DNA of 64,000 bases. Source: Sphagnum compactum (lineage: Eukaryota > Bryophyta > Sphagnopsida > Sphagnales). Shown here in pieces: positions 60,579 through 64,000 of this stretch. The stretch lies in the NCBI GenBank assembly GCA_965153455.1, contig OZ234493.1:27270213-27334212 (forward strand), given 5' to 3'. Numbering within the stretch: position 1 is the stretch's first letter; each line of letters starts with the position of its first letter. The notes below the pieces were generated by a model. The model was given only the letters and a program-made list of their open reading frames with translations. It did not search any database and had not been told where the DNA came from. Both the position numbers and the translations under genes were made by a program.

Positions 60579-61732
60579 AACTCTCATAATCACTTGAATA
60601 TAAATGAAATGTTGTCTTCTCTTTTCAAAACAAAATTGGATGACCATGGATTCCATTTTCCGCTTAGCCTATAGCCTTATTTGCCATGCAAATAGACCCA
60701 CCAACCCTACAACAAGTTGATGCAGAAGAAATGAGAGTGGAGAGAGAATGTATATAAGCTGTGGGCACTTATTCATCCTCCTATTATTAATTTCATGCTT
60801 CCAAAGGTTTTTTTTCTTTTCAGGAGTGATTTGATTGGCCCATCACCAATATTTTGAAACATGGGGCACACCCCCAATGTACATATGGGGTCCCTTTGGG
60901 CCATCCAGCCTGTCCCTCCCCTTTCATAACTTATATTCATGTAAGTTGAAGCATGGCTAAACAATACGGGATTAAAAAATGAGGTGCTATTGGGAACATC
61001 TTGGGTAACATGTTGGGAACCTGAACAAGTAACTTGCCAACAATGCCCTGGTCTCTTAGTAAGAGAACTAAGTTGCAAGTTTGCAAGGTTGAAATAGCAT
61101 GCAGAATTATTGGGGTTTCTGCATCCTGAGTAAAATCAAAGAAAGAATGATGTCGTAAAAGCTCCAAATTCTTGCAATTTGCATGTACTAATGTTCACTA
61201 AGGCAACTCTTAAAAAAGAATTCAAAGGGATTGATTTGAACAATCTCCCTTGGACACAATTTCTTTCATTGCACCTAGGCACAAACCTATGAGGCTATTA
61301 TAACATTTATTTATTTATTTAATTTATTATTACTATTATTTTGGCACAAACGGAAAATAAATTCTGCTATTACAAACATTTTAAGTGCCAGGTCTCTGAA
61401 ATTAACTCAAAAAAATTCAAGGCTTCCATTATGACAATATCTCATTGCCCGTGTAAGCTGTTTTTTTTCACCCCTAACACAAGCTTATTCCATTGACCTT
61501 GTATGTTAGTGTGTATGTTATATGCACTAATAGGTACTTATAACCCTTGTATGCATGTTCAGAGAGTTTAAATTCCTCCTAGAATGTGTGTACCAAGGAA
61601 CAATTGTTCTATTGGTGATGTATTTATGTGGCATTCACCCTAATTCCCTAGTTACCCTACTGACCTACCTACATTATTGACGAACATCTTCGCTCTACCT
61701 ATCAACCCCTTACCTACTTACCTTCTATTTTT
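60579..61732. other. Intergenic DNA, no gene recognised
   Basis: AT-rich with an (ATTT)n tract near 61305-61330. Overlapping short frames on the - strand (60773-61167) show no domain. Confidence 0.4.
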
Positions 61733-61998
61733 TCATATCTAAACATCTCTCTTGGCTAAACCTTTGCTTTTTGGCACAACTTCTAACTCTTCTTGGTTAA
61801 ACTTATATCTCTTTATTAAACCTTTGTCTTTTGGCATAACTTTTGACTCTTCTTGGTTAAACCTATATCTTTTAGTTAAACCTTTTTTTTTTGGCACAAT
61901 TTTTTAACTCTTCTTGGCTAAATCTATATTTTTTTATTAAACCTTTTCCTTTTGACACAACTTTTAATTCTTCTTAGTTAACTTGTATCTTTGGCTAA
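61733..61998 (+). repeat. 60-bp tandem array, four to five units
   Basis: Each unit reads approximately 'ggttaaacctatatctt', 'tattaaacctttgtctttt', 'ggcacaacttttaact', 'cttctt'. Unit starts fall at about 61795, 61855, 61916 and 61976 (periods 60, 61, 60), with a partial unit on each side. Divergence between units is moderate. It is non-coding. Confidence 0.85.
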
Positions 61999-64000
61999 CC
62001 CACACATAAGTATTGTATATTTTGGTAGTTATTGTTAAAAACTAAAATAGTTTTGAAGATCCAATCGCAAAACACAATATCCACATATGAAAACAATGTC
62101 ATTTCAAATATAATACACCTCAATAATTATTACATATTTGTGACCAAAATGCAAGCATTCTTTTTGTTTCTTTTTTTTGGGATTTTTTAAATTTTTTTTG
62201 TAGACTTTTTTTTCATCTTAATTTTTATTTTTCTAATTTATTTTACTTTTTTCCTTCTATTTTTTTTTCTTGTTCTAAATTATTTTCTTCTATTACTGAT
62301 CTTTTTTTTCTATTTTTTTATATTTTTATCATCATCATTTTTTTCATTGAGCATGCATATTTTATGCCCAACATTTGGGTATTGCACAAACCATCCCAAA
62401 AAACCAGCCATCATTTTATGCTTCAAATGTGGGTATTGCAAATTCATTATAAAAAAACTAATGTTTGTTTTGTGACCCTTATCCAAGTATTTCACATTGA
62501 ACTTTATGTTTTTGAAGTTCTTTTAATGCAACATTGCAATATGTTTCAAACTCATAATTTTAGGGAAAATTTCAACAAATATTAATGCAATGTTCACATT
62601 CAAGGCATGCAAACATAATACAAACGTGAGGTTACAATTGCAATAAGACAGAACTTGTATGTATTGATGCAAATATCACATCTATCAAAACTTTAAAAAA
62701 TGTTCAAAAAATGGAAAACATGAACTCTATGTCATTGTAAAAAAACTTAAGTAAGATATGCATGCTACTTTCTAACTTCAATAGACCATTTTCTAAACCT
62801 ATTTTCATTAGCCACCATGTCACTCATTCATCGATAAGTTCTTGTTGTTGAAACCATTTTAATAGCATGTTGATGAGTGTAAAATTGATAATGATACAAT
62901 TGGAGTTGAATGGCATTGGTTACAAATCGGTATTTCACTGTTACTCAAAGTACATCAAACACATGATACACATTAATATGCAAGTTTGAAAATGTAAACC
63001 AAACCCCAAAAAAATTCCATGGGTATGAACATATATACTCTATTAACTTTTTTCAAAAAGAAAATTTGGAAAAAGAAATTGGAAATAAAAAATAAAAAAA
63101 TAGAAAAACAAACTTCATTTTTTGGAGTTTTAAAGACCAAAAAAAAAGGAAAAATAAGGGGAAAGTAAAATAAATATTTAGGACAAACATAATAAAAGAA
63201 ATTTTAAAAAATCTTCTAGCATTTTAAAAAAAAGGAAAAAAGGGGAAAAAAGGAAATATAACCCCCAAAAAAATGAAAAGGGAAAAAAATCTTGAATTCT
63301 TTTTCTTGAATTAAGAAAAAAAAACATAGAAAAGGAAAAGAAAACAAACTTCTTCTTCTAGAAATTAAAAAAATAGAAAAAAATAAAAAAACAAAAAAAA
63401 CAAAAAAGATTTTTGTCTTTTATTTTTTCTTTTCATCTTCTTTCTTTTTTAATTTTCATTTCCTTCTCTTTAATTCTTTTGTCTTCTTCTCTTTCTTTTT
63501 CTTACTTTTCTTTTTTGTTTCTGCTCTCAAACTAAAACAAAAAAAAAACAAGGGAAAGGACAAAAGCATACCTAACATGATGTGCATAACTAATGATAAT
63601 GCAACAAGCAATGGTAGCAAGTGCAACGAAGTGAATGAAAAAAGGAAGATGCTTGAAGAAGGAGATGGAAAACAAAAAAAAAATAAAATGATGAAAAAAA
63701 TGTAACTATAGAAGAAAAGAAAGATACAAAAGATGAAAAATAAAATAAAATAACAACAAAAATGAAAGAAAATAAAATATAAAGAAGAATATATAACACA
63801 AAAAAGGAGAAGAAAAAATAATAATAACAATAGCAAAAAAAAAGAGGAAAAAAAATGATGAAAAAAAAACTACAACAATAATGGGAGAGATGATGATGAT
63901 GGTGGAAGAAAAGAAAAAAGAAAGAATAAAAGACGAGAAAAATAAAGAAGAGGGAAAAAAATGAAGATTTTTTTTGAAATTTAAGGGAAGTGTGGGCTAA
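61999..64000. other. AT-rich and low-complexity DNA to the window end
   Basis: Long T-rich tracts occupy 62160-62345, and an almost pure A/G-rich strand runs from about 63050 to 64000, interrupted by a T/C-rich stretch at 63410-63530. The Phe-rich frame on the - strand at 63456-63836 is a product of this composition. Confidence 0.5.

Noticed and set aside
63456-63836. Phe-rich, membrane-like 126-residue frame on the - strand
   Set aside because: Its amino-acid content simply mirrors T-rich low-complexity DNA.

Overview
The window is nuclear DNA from a land plant. Three spliced genes, all on the + strand, sit in long AT-rich stretches full of repeats and decayed DNA transposons. The plant assignment rests on a Rubisco activase gene with a plastid-type transit peptide, an NB-ARC/LRR immune-receptor gene, a GH43 galactosidase-type gene with short GT..AG introns, and plant-type Helitron, PIF/Harbinger, CACTA and hAT-like relics. 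I cannot name the species. The unusual NLR and the transposon mix would fit a non-flowering plant, but this is only an impression.

Layout. 1-4.05 kb: AT-rich DNA, then a GC-richer block ending in a Helitron-type 3' terminus. 4.05-8.3 kb: leader region and a four-exon GH43 gene encoding a Golgi-type type II membrane glycosidase. 9.9-10.8 kb: Harbinger transposase relic. 12.4-15.5 kb: a satellite-like array, an 82-bp tandem duplication, one copy of a dispersed element ending in CTAG, and a complete-looking 542-bp non-autonomous Helitron. 17.46-22.2 kb: an almost full-length but broken autonomous Helitron (Rep/helicase) on the - strand. 22.2-30.9 kb: repeats, including a 76-bp minisatellite and a 29.1-29.8 kb degenerate array. 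31.88-36.56 kb: a seven-exon NLR gene with a helical N-terminus of unknown type. 40.0-42.8 kb: a six-exon Rubisco activase gene of the short (beta-like) form. 42.8-64 kb: AT-rich, nearly gene-free, with a CACTA relic, two hAT-like relics in opposite orientation, dispersed repeat copies, a MITE candidate, a 60-bp tandem array and low-complexity ends.

The three host genes are functionally unrelated (cell-wall glycan trimming, intracellular immunity, photosynthesis), and nothing suggests co-regulation. The most informative structures are the Helitron group, where three elements share a hairpin plus CTAGT terminus, and the NLR gene, where an internal ATG in strong context opens a MGCEC acylation-type N-terminus.
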